35,491 nt of DNA from an uncultured Coriobacteriaceae bacterium (GTDB lineage Bacteria > Actinomycetota > Coriobacteriia > Coriobacteriales > Eggerthellaceae). The notes under the pieces were generated by a model. The model was given only the letters and a program-made list of their open reading frames with translations, searched no databases and was not told the origin of the DNA. The stretch lies in contig CACZAR010000012.1 in NCBI GenBank assembly GCA_902779135.1, positions 1-35,491 on the forward strand, in the 5' to 3' direction. The position numbers and the translations under genes are program-made. Numbering within the stretch: the stretch's first letter is position 1; each line of letters starts with the position of its first letter. This document shows positions 25,094 to 34,265 of the stretch, piece after piece.

Positions 25094-27762
25094 CTAGTTG
25101 TGCTTGAGCAGCTCCATCAAGAAGTTGACGTTGTCGTCGAGGATATCTTCGTCGATGTTCTCGAGCACGTCGTCAGCGCTGCCCTTGAGCGCGGGCTTTC
25201 CGGCCTCCTCGCCAAACAGGTGCATGGTCTGGAAGCCTGCCTTCTGGACAGTCGACGCGATGCTGTCGGAACCTGCAAGGCTGACGCTGCTCGGCGTTAT
25301 GCCCGTAGCAGCTTGCGCGCCCCTCATGTAGCGCTTGATGCGAGACGAAGCGTTTACCTTCTTGAAGCGCCCCTCTTCGCTTGCAACGCTGAGGTTGCCC
25401 AAGCCGAGCGACTCGATTTCGATCCACGCAGCTCGGACTGATGCTCGTTGACGAACGCCAAGGCTCCATCGTGGGCGTCTGTATCAGAGCCGATTGCCAC
25501 GAACCAAATCTCGGTGTTGTAAAGCGGGTTGCGGAAGTGGTAGATCTTCTCGATCTCTTCAGCTACGGCAACGTCTTCCTCGACCTCTATCAGCTCGTTC
25601 GGCTCGTCAGCAGAGGAGTCTTCACCCGATTTCGTATCGACATGACCAAGGCGCACGCGCGAGAACGCGCCACCGAACCAACGACGCTTGCGCTTGCCGC
25701 CACGTTTGCGTTCACGGCGGTTCTCGTAGAAATCGTCGTCCTCTTCTTCGACATAGTGGTCCGTGTACTGATCATCGTATTGATCGTCGTACTGGTCGTC
25801 GTATCCGCCGCGCTCGTCGTACAACTCTTCTTCAGCAAGACCATACTGGTCATCGTAATCGTCTGCCGGAGCGTCGGCGTAGCTGATCTCCATGTCGTAA
25901 TCGACCTCGGGCTCTGCAGCTGGCTCTATAGGCGGAAGCTGCTCGATTGCGGGAACTGCACGCTCAGCCGGTTTCTGGCTGACATCCTGTCCTGCAGCCT
26001 GCATGCGGATGACGCCCGACATGGACGGAACGTCGGCACGAAGCTTCCTGAACATGCCGGAACGGGAGGGGGCGAGACGCTCGGTCTTCTGTTCCTCTTC
26101 AATCGACGGCAGCGACGAAATGCGCTTGCGCGTCTCTGCGGTAAAGGACTCCTCCTCGACCATCTCGTTTGCAATCGGCTCCCCTGCTGCAGCAAGCTCC
26201 GCGGCGAGGTCGGCCATGCTTATCGGAGCGACGGCGACCGTTTCGCTCGGCGACAGCTCCGACTCCTCGTTGTATACGACGGGCAGGAACCCAGGTTCGG
26301 CGTCCGGAGCCGGAATCGGCTCAGGTTCGGGCTCGGGTTCGGGCTCTTCTGCTTGCTCCTCTTCAGCAGCGGGAGGAGCAGCAGCCATAATTGCTTCGAG
26401 AGCCGCAGCTTCGCGAGCACGACGTTCCTCTTCCAGACGAGCGCGCTCTTCTTCTTGGCGAATGCGCTCGCGCTCAGCAGCTTCACGCTCAGCGGCTTCG
26501 ATAGCGTCGACGTAACGGGAGCGCTGAATCTGTCCTGTTTGCTCGGTGGGACGTTTTGCTTTCTGCTGAGCTGCGACAAACCAGCTCGGCGCATTCTCAA
26601 ACCCGCTGTCAACAGGCTGCTCAACAGGCGTTTCTTCCTGGACGGCCTCTACTGGCTCCTCAGCAACTTCCTCAACAGCATCACTGGCAGCAGGCTGCTC
26701 GATCGGCGCTTCGTCGGCTTCGTCGGAGACAGAAGCCTGTTCAGATTTGACGCTTTCTGCAGCGGCTCGCGAGTTGACCAAATTGGAAGCAACCGAGCCG
26801 TATACGCGACGCTCTACCGGCTTGCCGGTGAGCGCAGCGATGGCGGCCTTTGCGGAAAGCAGGCGTTCCTCGTCGTCAAGCGGCTCCATCTCGGGAGGTG
26901 TGAGGCGCTCGGCTTCGTAATGAATCTCGGCTCCTTCAGGAACCAAACCGCTCGCTATGGCAGCTGCCTCGCCATGGATGGCAATCCCCTCGGCTTCTTC
27001 GGCCAAGTCCGCTTCGCTTACGCTTCCCCTGCTGATGCGACGCGCAACCTCCATCATGGCGGCTACGCCGGAGGCATTGTTGTTGGCGCCCTCGTTGTAG
27101 GGAGCAATCTGCACGAGCACGGCCTTCACGATGGGAAGAAGCACAACGAGAAGAGCCAATACGGTGATGATGTTGAAAACGACAGCCCCAGCACCGCCGA
27201 TTCCGCCAATGAAAATTCTGATGAGCAGCAGAATCGCTGCAACTACCGTACCAGCCGTGCAAACAAGACCAGTCGGCAGCCCAAACGACCCGACCCTCTC
27301 CACGAGAGGAGGTGTGACCTTGCCGGAATCGTAATGGGCGACGAGCACGATCTTGCGCGAACGTGCACCCTTCTTGGAAGAGCCGCCTTCAGAATTGGGC
27401 TGATACTTGGCAACAACATTTTGGCTGGCACTGCGGGCAAGAGCGCGTGTGATGAACGGACGGTCGAACGCCTCGAGCACGTAAATTGCTGCCGAAACCG
27501 CTGCAAGCACGAAAGCCGGCACGGCCAGTGCAGGAGCGATCATGGCCAAAATGCTAACCACTACGATCACGGCGCAACATATTGCCTGAACAAAGGGGAA
27601 GTTCGAAGAACTTGTAAACTCTTCTATCTCTGCATGGAAATTGGCTTCTTTCTGAAGCTGGTCCGCGATGTAGAGGGCGGCGTTCTGTTCTTCTTCGGTC
27701 CCCGCGGGACGCGCGCCTATCTCTTTCGACAGGTACTCAACATGCTCAAGTGGTTTTGTCAT
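25094..27762 (-). pseudogene. Membrane M28-like peptidase homologue, frameshifted near its C-terminus
   Basis: ATG 27762 has GGAAGG 7 nt upstream. The first frame runs to 25354; the true ending continues in another frame to 25094. Near 25418-25428 the text passes from SELRG to EIESLGLGNLS, which reads as continuous family sequence across frames, so a small indel (or a base error) breaks it; the mended protein is about 889 residues. Domain order: M28-like first half with two membrane regions (about 58-100 and 160-225), HYD at 143-145, GANNNASGVAA near 225-235; then about 500 residues of acidic, Glu/Pro/Ala-rich and Tyr/Asp-rich low complexity plus a basic KRGGKRKRRWFGG segment; then the M28 end (TEIWFVAIGSDTDAHDG, MHLFGEEAGKPA). 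Key metal residues are changed: the bridging Asp of GANDNASG is Asn, and the Glu-Glu pair is Asp-Thr. It is probably a non-catalytic relative even when in frame. Confidence 0.75.
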
Positions 27763-27915
27763 CGATGGGCCTTCCAATTACAATTTCCGTTTTGCACATA
27801 ATTATTTTGCAGTATACGCCATTTTTAGCTTTGTACAGGAACTATAAGCGGTCGTCATGTATCTGACACGCCTACATCATCAAACTGCACAGAAGGGGCC
27901 GTCGCCCTTTCGCAA

Positions 27916-29055
27916 TTAGGATGACAGGTACGCTCTGATATCGGCGTCGGCATCCGACACGTCATCGCGTGCCTCGTTGTAGCTCTTCGCATGTGGGGCG
28001 ATTTCTTTTTCGAATGCGCTTCTCACCTGATCGTCGATAAGCAACGGGAGCTCTTGCGCAAGTTGCGCCGCCTCTTCATCAGCCTCGTTGTAGGCGTCGT
28101 TGTTTGCAGTAGCCAACTGGCGATCGCCGGCAACGAGCGCGTCAGCTGTCGCAATTGCGTAATCCAGCGCCTCAATCCTTTTGTCCAGATATTCGAGCTG
28201 AGCCGAGAAATCAACCGACTCATGTCGGTACGTCACTCCTTCGAGGTCGGCTCGCGCTTCGGCAAATTGGTTGCGTGCTTCTTGCGTCATTTGCTTGGCA
28301 GATTCGGTCGATTCGTCAGTTGAAGCGTTGTTGGCAGAAGCTGTTGCCTCACGCGCAGCCCGGTCCGCGTTGAGAACCTTGTTCCACGCCTTCTTGGAGA
28401 TATCGAGCTCTTGATCGAACTGATCGGCGCCCTCAAAAGCACTCTTTGCAGCCGCAAGCATGTCCTTTCGACCTTCGATGGCATTGCCCATCTGGGTCAA
28501 AGCGACCGTGTCCTTATCGCCCATTGCATACGGGATGGTCTTTTCGGTAGTGTCGGAAACGGCATCGAGCTTTTGCGCAATCCAGTCGAGCTTCTTTTTC
28601 GCCTCAACCCTCTTCTCATACATGTTTGCAGCAAGAGGGTCGACCATTACGGCGTCCACCTTGACGAGCTCTTCGTCGATTGTCGACAAATCAGAAACAA
28701 GGGCGTTATATCGATCGGAAAAGTCGACTTTGCTCTGATAGAAACTGTAACCTGCGAAGCCGATGGCCCCCAACGCAACGACGACAACGAGCGCAATTAT
28801 CACCCTAGCGCGAATAGCACGCGTCCGACGAAGCTTCTTTCGGCGTTCGACCTCGGGAATAGCCGAAAGCGTCGACGTACCGGCCACACCGTGGTAGCTG
28901 CCACGTGAGGCACTTGGTGTCTTTGCAGCACGGGAGCTTTTTTTGCTGTTGTCGTCAAGTTGTGACCGGGCCGCATCGAGCACGTCGAACGACAGCTCGT
29001 TCGACGAGCCCGCCGTGTGACGCTTGATATGCAGGAAGTCGAAGCTGCCTGGCAT
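27916..29055 (-). CDS. Single-pass membrane protein with long extracellular coiled coil, unknown function
   Basis: 379 residues. Residues 1-70 are cytoplasmic, polar, with Ser/Ala/Lys-rich text; 70-83 is strongly basic (RRKKLRRTRAIRAR) and acts as the positive-inside stop; 84-106 is one membrane helix (VIIALVVVVALGAIGFAGYSF). Residues 110-379 are helical, Ala/Glu/Asp/Lys-rich and almost free of aromatics, consistent with an outside coiled coil (KKKLDWIAQKLDAV; AAREATASANNAS). No catalytic motif or known domain recognised. It starts 4 nt after the dinG stop, so it is translated with dinG; the M28-like membrane gene follows after about 150 nt. Bases 27763-27915 contain only a weak GGGC/GCCC hairpin. 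Confidence 0.8.
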   Translation of the reverse strand: MPGSFDFLHIKRHTAGSSNELSFDVLDAARSQLDDNSKKSSRAAKTPSASRGSYHGVAGTSTLSAIPEVERRKKLRRTRAIRARVIIALVVVVALGAIGFAGYSFYQSKVDFSDRYNALVSDLSTIDEELVKVDAVMVDPLAANMYEKRVEAKKKLDWIAQKLDAVSDTTEKTIPYAMGDKDTVALTQMGNAIEGRKDMLAAAKSAFEGADQFDQELDISKKAWNKVLNADRAAREATASANNASTDESTESAKQMTQEARNQFAEARADLEGVTYRHESVDFSAQLEYLDKRIEALDYAIATADALVAGDRQLATANNDAYNEADEEAAQLAQELPLLIDDQVRSAFEKEIAPHAKSYNEARDDVSDADADIRAYLSS

Positions 29056-29059
29056 GATA

Positions 29060-32026
29060 TCACCCGTTCATCAGCTGTAACGCAGTCGCTATCTCGTCTA
29101 CCGTGCACACGCGAACTGTCTTCGATTGTAGCGAACTAAGGAAGGTTTTCCCATAGGTCTTCGTCAACAAGCGCTTGTCAGCCAATACGAGCACGCCGTG
29201 ATCGTCCGCTTTCCTGATCAGTCTGCCAGCCGCCTGTTTCGTTTCGATGACAGCTTGCGGCAGCACGTAGCGCCACCACGCCCTGTCGTCGCGCGCCGCG
29301 CGCTCGCAGTAGAGGGGGTCGGTTGGCCGGGCGAACGGAAGCTTGGGAATCACAACGCCTTTCAACGTCGAGCCGGGCGCATCGAATCCTTCCCAGAACG
29401 ACTTGAGGGCAAAGAGCGATAAGTGCTCATCGGCAAGGAACTCATCGCGTAAACCCTTGACCGAAACACCCCACCTTTGACACACAACACGCAAATCATC
29501 GCTTTTGAGCTGGGGATTTACGAAATCGTAGCACTGTTCCATCTCACGGCGATTCGTGAAGAGAGTCAACATCGAACCCTTTTGAGCGCGATGCAGCTTC
29601 ACGAGCATGTCCTCGAGCGCACTCAAGTAGTTGCGGTCGTTAGGCTCCGGCATGTCTTTCACAACATATATGACCATGTTGTTGTCGAAATCGAAATGGG
29701 AATCGAGCATCAACTCGCGCGCTTGCGAGAATTCTCCCCTGTTCAGCCCCACTGCAGACTCGAACGAATCGAACCTGCCAGCAATGGACAACGTCGCTGA
29801 CGTAAACGCGACCGAGTGAGTGCGAGCGTACAGCGTCTCGTTCATCTTCTCGCCGACATCGAGGAGAAGCGCTGCGACGGCATCGTTTTGCTTGTCTTTC
29901 TTGCGGTTCAACGTTGCCTGATAAGCGTAGTTCTCGGGCGCCATCTCGAAAATCAACTCGGCAGCGTTGCGCACGTCACGTAACTCCATCGCAACAGAGG
30001 CGATTTCCCGTTGCGCAACGGCAGCTTCATCGATTCCCTCGAGGTAGGCGACGAGATCTTGAGAGGCCTTGATGAGCTTGTCAGCGGCTTCGACAAGAGC
30101 TCGGGCAACAAGCCTGACATCGGAAAACACCTGAGCTTTACGCACATCTTCATTGATCCAGATGTCAACTTTCTCGTACCCGTTCGATTTCCTCGTCGGA
30201 TCGAAGTAGAGCAGGTCTTTCACATGCGTGTTGTAATCATCGACCGCCTGGGCAAACCCCTCGCCCGCCTCGCGCGCCTTGGAAGACAAGGCGAAGAAGA
30301 CCGTCAACTGCTCACCGTCAGCGTTTTCCACGCTCCTTTCGGCGCGCGTGAAAACGTTTCGCGAGCCTCCAACGGCAGAAACACGCCCTGCAATGCGAGC
30401 AATCGCCTCCGAGTCAACCGCCTCGGAAATCGCTGCGCGGGCTTCGTTTTCGGCAGAATGAGCCTCGTCGATGACCCAATGACGCACCGTCGGCAACAAC
30501 CCACCATCAGCGGCGAGGTCGCAGAACAACAGCGTGTGGTTCGTCACGATGACATCGGCCGTTTCCGCTCGACGACGTGCGCCGTGAACAAAGCAGAGCT
30601 TGCCAAAGAAAGGACATTTCCGCCGCAAGCATTCGTGGCTTTTTGTCGTGATCGAATAACGTGGCAGAGCACGGTAATCTATCTTGAGCGAATCCATGTC
30701 ATCGAACTCGGATTGCTCAATATACGAAAGAAGGGCTGCAAGCGAAGGCGCTTGTGCTACGGGTTGACCGGCAACTTCCTTCATCGAAGGTCCGTTATCG
30801 ACTATGCGCGATATTTTCCTCAAGCACGGATAATGCGACATTCCCTTCAAAGGGGCCCATAGCAGGGGTTCCGCATGGGGGTCAAGCTGCTCGAGAGCAT
30901 CTGCCAATGCGGGCAGCTCGGAGTAGACGAGCTGGTCGAGAAGGGAGTTCGTCTTTGTAGCAACTCCCACGGCAATCCCGTTTGACTTCGCAGTGAGCAC
31001 GGCGGGGATAAGGTAGGCCATCGATTTGCCAACGCCGGTACCCGCCTCGACCACGATGTTCTCGCCTGCTTCGAAGGCGTCCCTGATCGCCATGGCCATC
31101 TCGTGTTGTTCGCAACGCGGCTCGTAGTCGTCGTAAATGCTGCCGAGCACTCCGTCGCCGCTGAAGGCGTCATCTATCGTCTCCCTGGAAGGAAACTTCA
31201 TTTGGGCGACAATATCATCTGCGTCTTTTCGCGCGAACCGGGAAGGAAGCGTTGTTATTCTGCGTTGCCTCATCGCGTGCAGCGAGAACAGCTGCTTCGA
31301 ATTGGCTTCCACTCCCCCGTCCGATTCTGCCATCATCTTCGCAATTGTCTCGAACACCAATTGGGTCGACCATTCCACCGGCGTCGCCATATGCGCAATT
31401 TCATTGACAAGCTCAAACGGCATGCAGGTAATCGCCGCAAGGAGAATGCGGTAGACCACGCAAGTGGCAGCAACATCGTCATCGGCACGGTGCGTTGACG
31501 TTGGCGCGCCGAACGTGTGGACGAGATCGATAAGCCTATGCGATTTGAGTCGCGGCAGGGCGATTCGAGACAAGTCGAGCGAATCAACCCATGTGTTCTC
31601 GAGAAGCGGGTAGCCTTCCGGATGCCTCGTCGTGAACGTTTTATCGAAACCGACGTTGTGGGCTACCATGATGGCATCGCCTGCAAAGTCCACCAAGCCT
31701 GCAAGGGCTTCCTGCGGTGAAGGGGCGTCTGAAACGTCTTCTTCATGGATGTCCGTGAGATGAACTATCTCTTCCGGCAAAGGTTTGCCTGGATTTACGA
31801 ACGTGACATACCAATCCACGATTGCGCCGCCCTCGAGCTTGGCCGCTGCAATCTGGATAAGTTCGTCATGGGTAAAAGAAAAACCGGTCGTCTCGGTGTC
31901 AACCACAACAACGTTGCTATCGAGAACACCGAAGTCTGATTTTGCCGCGAGTTCTGGAAGCGATTCGTAACGAACGACCACGTCTTCCGGCGTGCCGTCG
32001 AGTATGTAATCCCTGATATTCGTCAT
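29060..32026 (-). CDS. dinG: DinG-family helicase with N-terminal DEDDh exonuclease domain
   Basis: 988 residues from ATG 32026 (the frame extends to 32065, but a -10 box lies inside that extension). Residues 35-190 are a DnaQ-like 3'-5' exonuclease: VVVDTETTGFSF (Asp43, Glu45), HNVGFDKTF and HRADDDVAAT (His179, Asp183). Then a superfamily-2 XPD-like helicase: Walker A EAGTGVGKS (327-335), cysteines 401, 466, 471 and 478 fit the 4Fe-4S domain (CLRRKCPFFGKLC), DEAH at 520-523, and late motifs QAAGRLIRKADDHG near 930-945. It unwinds DNA or R-loops and trims ends during repair, in the layout found in Gram-positive DinG. First gene of a unit with the coiled-coil and M28-like genes. Confidence 0.93.
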   Translation of the reverse strand: MTNIRDYILDGTPEDVVVRYESLPELAAKSDFGVLDSNVVVVDTETTGFSFTHDELIQIAAAKLEGGAIVDWYVTFVNPGKPLPEEIVHLTDIHEEDVSDAPSPQEALAGLVDFAGDAIMVAHNVGFDKTFTTRHPEGYPLLENTWVDSLDLSRIALPRLKSHRLIDLVHTFGAPTSTHRADDDVAATCVVYRILLAAITCMPFELVNEIAHMATPVEWSTQLVFETIAKMMAESDGGVEANSKQLFSLHAMRQRRITTLPSRFARKDADDIVAQMKFPSRETIDDAFSGDGVLGSIYDDYEPRCEQHEMAMAIRDAFEAGENIVVEAGTGVGKSMAYLIPAVLTAKSNGIAVGVATKTNSLLDQLVYSELPALADALEQLDPHAEPLLWAPLKGMSHYPCLRKISRIVDNGPSMKEVAGQPVAQAPSLAALLSYIEQSEFDDMDSLKIDYRALPRYSITTKSHECLRRKCPFFGKLCFVHGARRRAETADVIVTNHTLLFCDLAADGGLLPTVRHWVIDEAHSAENEARAAISEAVDSEAIARIAGRVSAVGGSRNVFTRAERSVENADGEQLTVFFALSSKAREAGEGFAQAVDDYNTHVKDLLYFDPTRKSNGYEKVDIWINEDVRKAQVFSDVRLVARALVEAADKLIKASQDLVAYLEGIDEAAVAQREIASVAMELRDVRNAAELIFEMAPENYAYQATLNRKKDKQNDAVAALLLDVGEKMNETLYARTHSVAFTSATLSIAGRFDSFESAVGLNRGEFSQARELMLDSHFDFDNNMVIYVVKDMPEPNDRNYLSALEDMLVKLHRAQKGSMLTLFTNRREMEQCYDFVNPQLKSDDLRVVCQRWGVSVKGLRDEFLADEHLSLFALKSFWEGFDAPGSTLKGVVIPKLPFARPTDPLYCERAARDDRAWWRYVLPQAVIETKQAAGRLIRKADDHGVLVLADKRLLTKTYGKTFLSSLQSKTVRVCTVDEIATALQLMNG

Positions 32027-32032
32027 TGGTGC

Positions 32033-32038
32033 ATTGTA
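32033..32038 (-). promoter_or_regulatory. -10 box placing the dinG transcription start at its ATG
   Basis: Minus-strand TACAAT ends 6 nt before ATG 32026, so the predicted +1 is the A of the start codon. No Shine-Dalgarno precedes that ATG. A palindrome GCATGCATGC lies in the spacer. The -35 is poor, so the call is tentative. Confidence 0.45.
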
Positions 32039-32127
32039 CCCGCGCATGCATGCCGTTTTCGTCATTATTGAAAACTAACAGAGAACCTTACCGCCCATCT
32101 TGCTGGAACGATGCTGTCTGGTGATGG

Positions 32128-32133
32128 TACACT
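32128..32133 (+). promoter_or_regulatory. -10 box of the tail-anchored unknown gene
   Basis: TACACT about 32 nt before ATG 32166, in the divergent gap with dinG. No clear -35. AGGAAAGG follows as the ribosome site 6 nt before the ATG. Confidence 0.35.
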
Positions 32134-32165
32134 CGATTTGGAAACAGGCGCAGGAAAGGCACATC

Positions 32166-32804
32166 ATGGACCAATCGTACGTAGGGTTTTATGCCCGATT
32201 CGAAACCGCCTCCAAGAACCAGGGGTCATTGCTCATGGGCCCTGATTTCATCGTGGGCGACGATTTGGAAGTTGAATTCAGGACAGAGGACGGGCGTGTT
32301 GTCGCTTGGCTGAAGAACAAGTTTGGCGCCGAAACCGGATTCCTCAACGCAAACGACTCCCGCAAGCTCCAACTTGCAGCAGCTCGTGATCAGACGATTC
32401 GTGCCATTCTGTCGTTCGTGGCCTACTCTGATGAGCCTGATCCCGGCCTATACTGGGGTCAGGTTGCGCTTTTCTGCTACAACCCTGCTTACGCTGATCA
32501 AATGGATGCGTTCGTCGATCGAGTTGCTGCAAAGATTGCCGAGGGGGTTCGTCCGGTCATCGATTTGGGCAGCAGCGGTGTTTCCAAGATTTTCGAAGAG
32601 ACTGACTGGGTCCCCAACGACACCATCCCGCTTCCTGAAAAGAAAACCGGATCCGCTGTCCTCAAAGACCACCAGTCAATGTCCGAGAAAATGATCGAAC
32701 AGGGTCGAGCGGGCAATAAAGGCGGCTATGCAATCAGCTGGATCTTCATCGCGCTGGTTGTCGTCGCAATTTTGTTCGGCCTTCATTCGATCGGCCTTTT
32801 CTAA
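32166..32804 (+). CDS. Tail-anchored membrane protein, unknown function
   Basis: 212 residues from ATG 32166, chosen because AGGAAAGG sits 6 nt upstream; the frame extends to 32100 without support. Residues 1-150 look soluble, with alternating hydrophobics and aromatic pairs (SYVGFYARFE, GLYWGQVALFCYNP), and no motif I recognise. Residues 150-185 are a polar linker (PLPEKKTGSAVLKDH). Residues 188-210 form a single membrane helix (ISWIFIALVVVAILFGLHSI) ending three residues before the C-terminus, so the body is cytoplasmic and the tail is in the membrane. It is monocistronic with a strong terminator. Not assignable to a named family from sequence alone. Confidence 0.8.
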   Translation: MDQSYVGFYARFETASKNQGSLLMGPDFIVGDDLEVEFRTEDGRVVAWLKNKFGAETGFLNANDSRKLQLAAARDQTIRAILSFVAYSDEPDPGLYWGQVALFCYNPAYADQMDAFVDRVAAKIAEGVRPVIDLGSSGVSKIFEETDWVPNDTIPLPEKKTGSAVLKDHQSMSEKMIEQGRAGNKGGYAISWIFIALVVVAILFGLHSIGLF

Positions 32805-32832
32805 TACGTTTCCGAACAATCAGCCGATAGCG

Positions 32833-32867
32833 AAGCGGAGGTGCAGGTTCATCCTGCACCTCCGCTT
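32833..32867 (+). terminator. Rho-independent terminator of the tail-anchored gene
   Basis: AAGCGGAGGTGCAGG, loop TTCAT, exact 15-bp complement, then GTTTAAGG, 28 nt after the stop. The leading A's would help termination on the minus strand too. Confidence 0.85.
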
Positions 32868-32881
32868 GTTTAAGGCTAAAG

Positions 32882-32945
32882 TGGCACACCCTTCCCTGGG
32901 AGCTCTGTGCCACATGGCACACCCTTCCCTGGGAGCTTTGTGCCA
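32882..32945. repeat. Two tandem 31-bp hairpin units (33-bp period)
   Basis: Units at 32882-32912 and 32915-32945, identical but for one base (C/T at 32905/32938), with CA between. Each begins TGGCACA and ends TGTGCCA (7-bp stem), with an inner TCCC/GGGA pairing in the loop. They lie between the terminator of the tail-anchored gene and the 3' end of lysC, about 33 nt past the lysC stop on the minus strand. Confidence 0.85.
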
Positions 32946-32977
32946 TCGTGGTAAGCAGCGTGCAGGCTGCTCGGAGC

Positions 32978-33523
32978 TTAGCGCCCCTTCGCCATCTTGG
33001 CGGCGATTTCCTCGGCCGAAAGCTGCGTCTCCTCGAACACCTCGTCGGAATCGAGGCCGAACGCCGTATGGAGCACGCGCACCGCTTGCGCCGCTTGGGC
33101 GGCGTCGACCATGACCGACAAGCGAATCGGCGAGGTGGAGATGGCTAAGATGTTGATCTCGTTCTCGCCGAGGACCGTGAATGCCTTGGCTGCTACGCCC
33201 GGCGTCGACTTCATGCCGGTGCCGACGAGGCTGACCTTGGCCACGTTCTCGTCGATGACGACCTCGCGTGCCGAAATCTCCGGTACAACGCGGTCGAGGG
33301 TTTCCTGGGCTCGCGCAAGGTCGGCCGCAGGGCATGTGAACGAGATGTCGGTGAAGCCGTCTTCCGAGACGTTCTGGATGATCATGTCGGTGTTGACCAT
33401 ATTGCCCGCCAGCGAGCTGAACACACGTGCGGCAATGCCCGTCGCATCCGGCACGCCGCGGATGGTCACCTTGACCTCGGATGTATCGTGTGCAATGCCG
33501 GTGATTACGGCTTCCTCCATCAT
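32978..33523 (-). CDS. lysC: Aspartate kinase beta subunit from an internal in-frame start
   Basis: Within lysC the codons for Met246-Met247 (33523-33518) are preceded by AAGGAGG (33538-33532) with an 8-nt spacer, the strongest ribosome site in the gene and better than that of the full-length start. The product of 181 residues would hold both ACT domains. In Bacillus subtilis and Corynebacterium glutamicum lysC, such nested beta subunits form alpha2-beta2 enzymes and start at nearly the same place. Production here is inferred from the site. Confidence 0.7.
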   Translation of the reverse strand: MMEEAVITGIAHDTSEVKVTIRGVPDATGIAARVFSSLAGNMVNTDMIIQNVSEDGFTDISFTCPAADLARAQETLDRVVPEISAREVVIDENVAKVSLVGTGMKSTPGVAAKAFTVLGENEINILAISTSPIRLSVMVDAAQAAQAVRVLHTAFGLDSDEVFEETQLSAEEIAAKMAKGR

Positions 33524-34258
33524 GTTGCAGCCCTCCTTGACATAGGTGCCTTCCGCGTCGGAGAACGCCGAACGCGAATGAATGACGACGTTGAACTTGC
33601 GCGCTAGCTCGACAGCACGCATCTGCAGCACGCCCGAACCGGATCCGGCCATCTCGAGCATGTCGTCGTAGCTGATCTCGTCGAGCTTGCGGGCATGTGG
33701 GCACACGCGCGGGTCGGCCGAATAGACGCCATCGACGTCCGAGTAGATCTCGCAGACATCAGCCTCGATGCCCCATGCCACAGCCACGGCCGTCGTGTCC
33801 GACCCGCCGCGACCGAGCGTCGTGATGTCGCCATTTTCGTCGATGCCTTGGAAGCCGGCGACGACCGCGATGTATCCTTTATCGAGCGCGTCAACGATAC
33901 GCTTGCCATCAACGCTGATGATTTTCGCCTTGTTGTGCGTTTTGTCAGTGACGATGCCGGCTTGGCGCCCCGTGAACGACATGGCGCGATAGCCACGCGC
34001 TTCGATGGCCATGGCCAGAAGCGCCATCGAGACCTGCTCGCCCGTCGAAAGCAGGCGATCCATCTCACGTGTGGGCGGATTGGGATTGACAGCGGCTGCA
34101 AGGCCTACGAGCTCGTCGGTCGTCTTGCCCATAGCGGAGACGACCGCCACGACCTGATGACCTTCTTGCTTGCGGGCGATGAGCCGCTTCGCAACATTGC
34201 GAATGCGCTCGGGTGAGGCGACGGATGTGCCGCCAAATTTACAAACTATTAGTGACAT
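32978..34258 (-). CDS. lysC: Aspartate kinase
   Basis: 426 residues. It phosphorylates aspartate, the first step to lysine/diaminopimelate, threonine and methionine; asd at 23.9 kb does the next step. Kinase domain 1-245: KFGGTS at 7-12, LSTGEQVSMALLA near 70, GFQGIDENGDITTLGRGGSDTTAVA near 135-159 and SDVDGVYSADPRV near 172-184. Two ACT regulatory domains follow (VTIRGVPDATGIAARVF near 266; KVSLVGTGMKSTPGVAAKAF near 343), so feedback inhibition by lysine and/or threonine is expected. AGGAAAAGC precedes the ATG. It starts 7 nt after the DUF47 gene, so they are co-transcribed. An internal start (see next entry) likely yields a separate beta subunit. Confidence 0.96.
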   Translation of the reverse strand: MSLIVCKFGGTSVASPERIRNVAKRLIARKQEGHQVVAVVSAMGKTTDELVGLAAAVNPNPPTREMDRLLSTGEQVSMALLAMAIEARGYRAMSFTGRQAGIVTDKTHNKAKIISVDGKRIVDALDKGYIAVVAGFQGIDENGDITTLGRGGSDTTAVAVAWGIEADVCEIYSDVDGVYSADPRVCPHARKLDEISYDDMLEMAGSGSGVLQMRAVELARKFNVVIHSRSAFSDAEGTYVKEGCNMMEEAVITGIAHDTSEVKVTIRGVPDATGIAARVFSSLAGNMVNTDMIIQNVSEDGFTDISFTCPAADLARAQETLDRVVPEISAREVVIDENVAKVSLVGTGMKSTPGVAAKAFTVLGENEINILAISTSPIRLSVMVDAAQAAQAVRVLHTAFGLDSDEVFEETQLSAEEIAAKMAKGR

Positions 34259-34265
34259 GCTTTTC

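Noticed and set aside
25441..27801. Open frame of 786 codons opposite the M28-like gene
   Set aside because: Antisense to the low-complexity insert; composition explains the lack of stops.
32882..32945. CRISPR array
   Set aside because: Only two units, a 2-nt spacer, and no cas genes.
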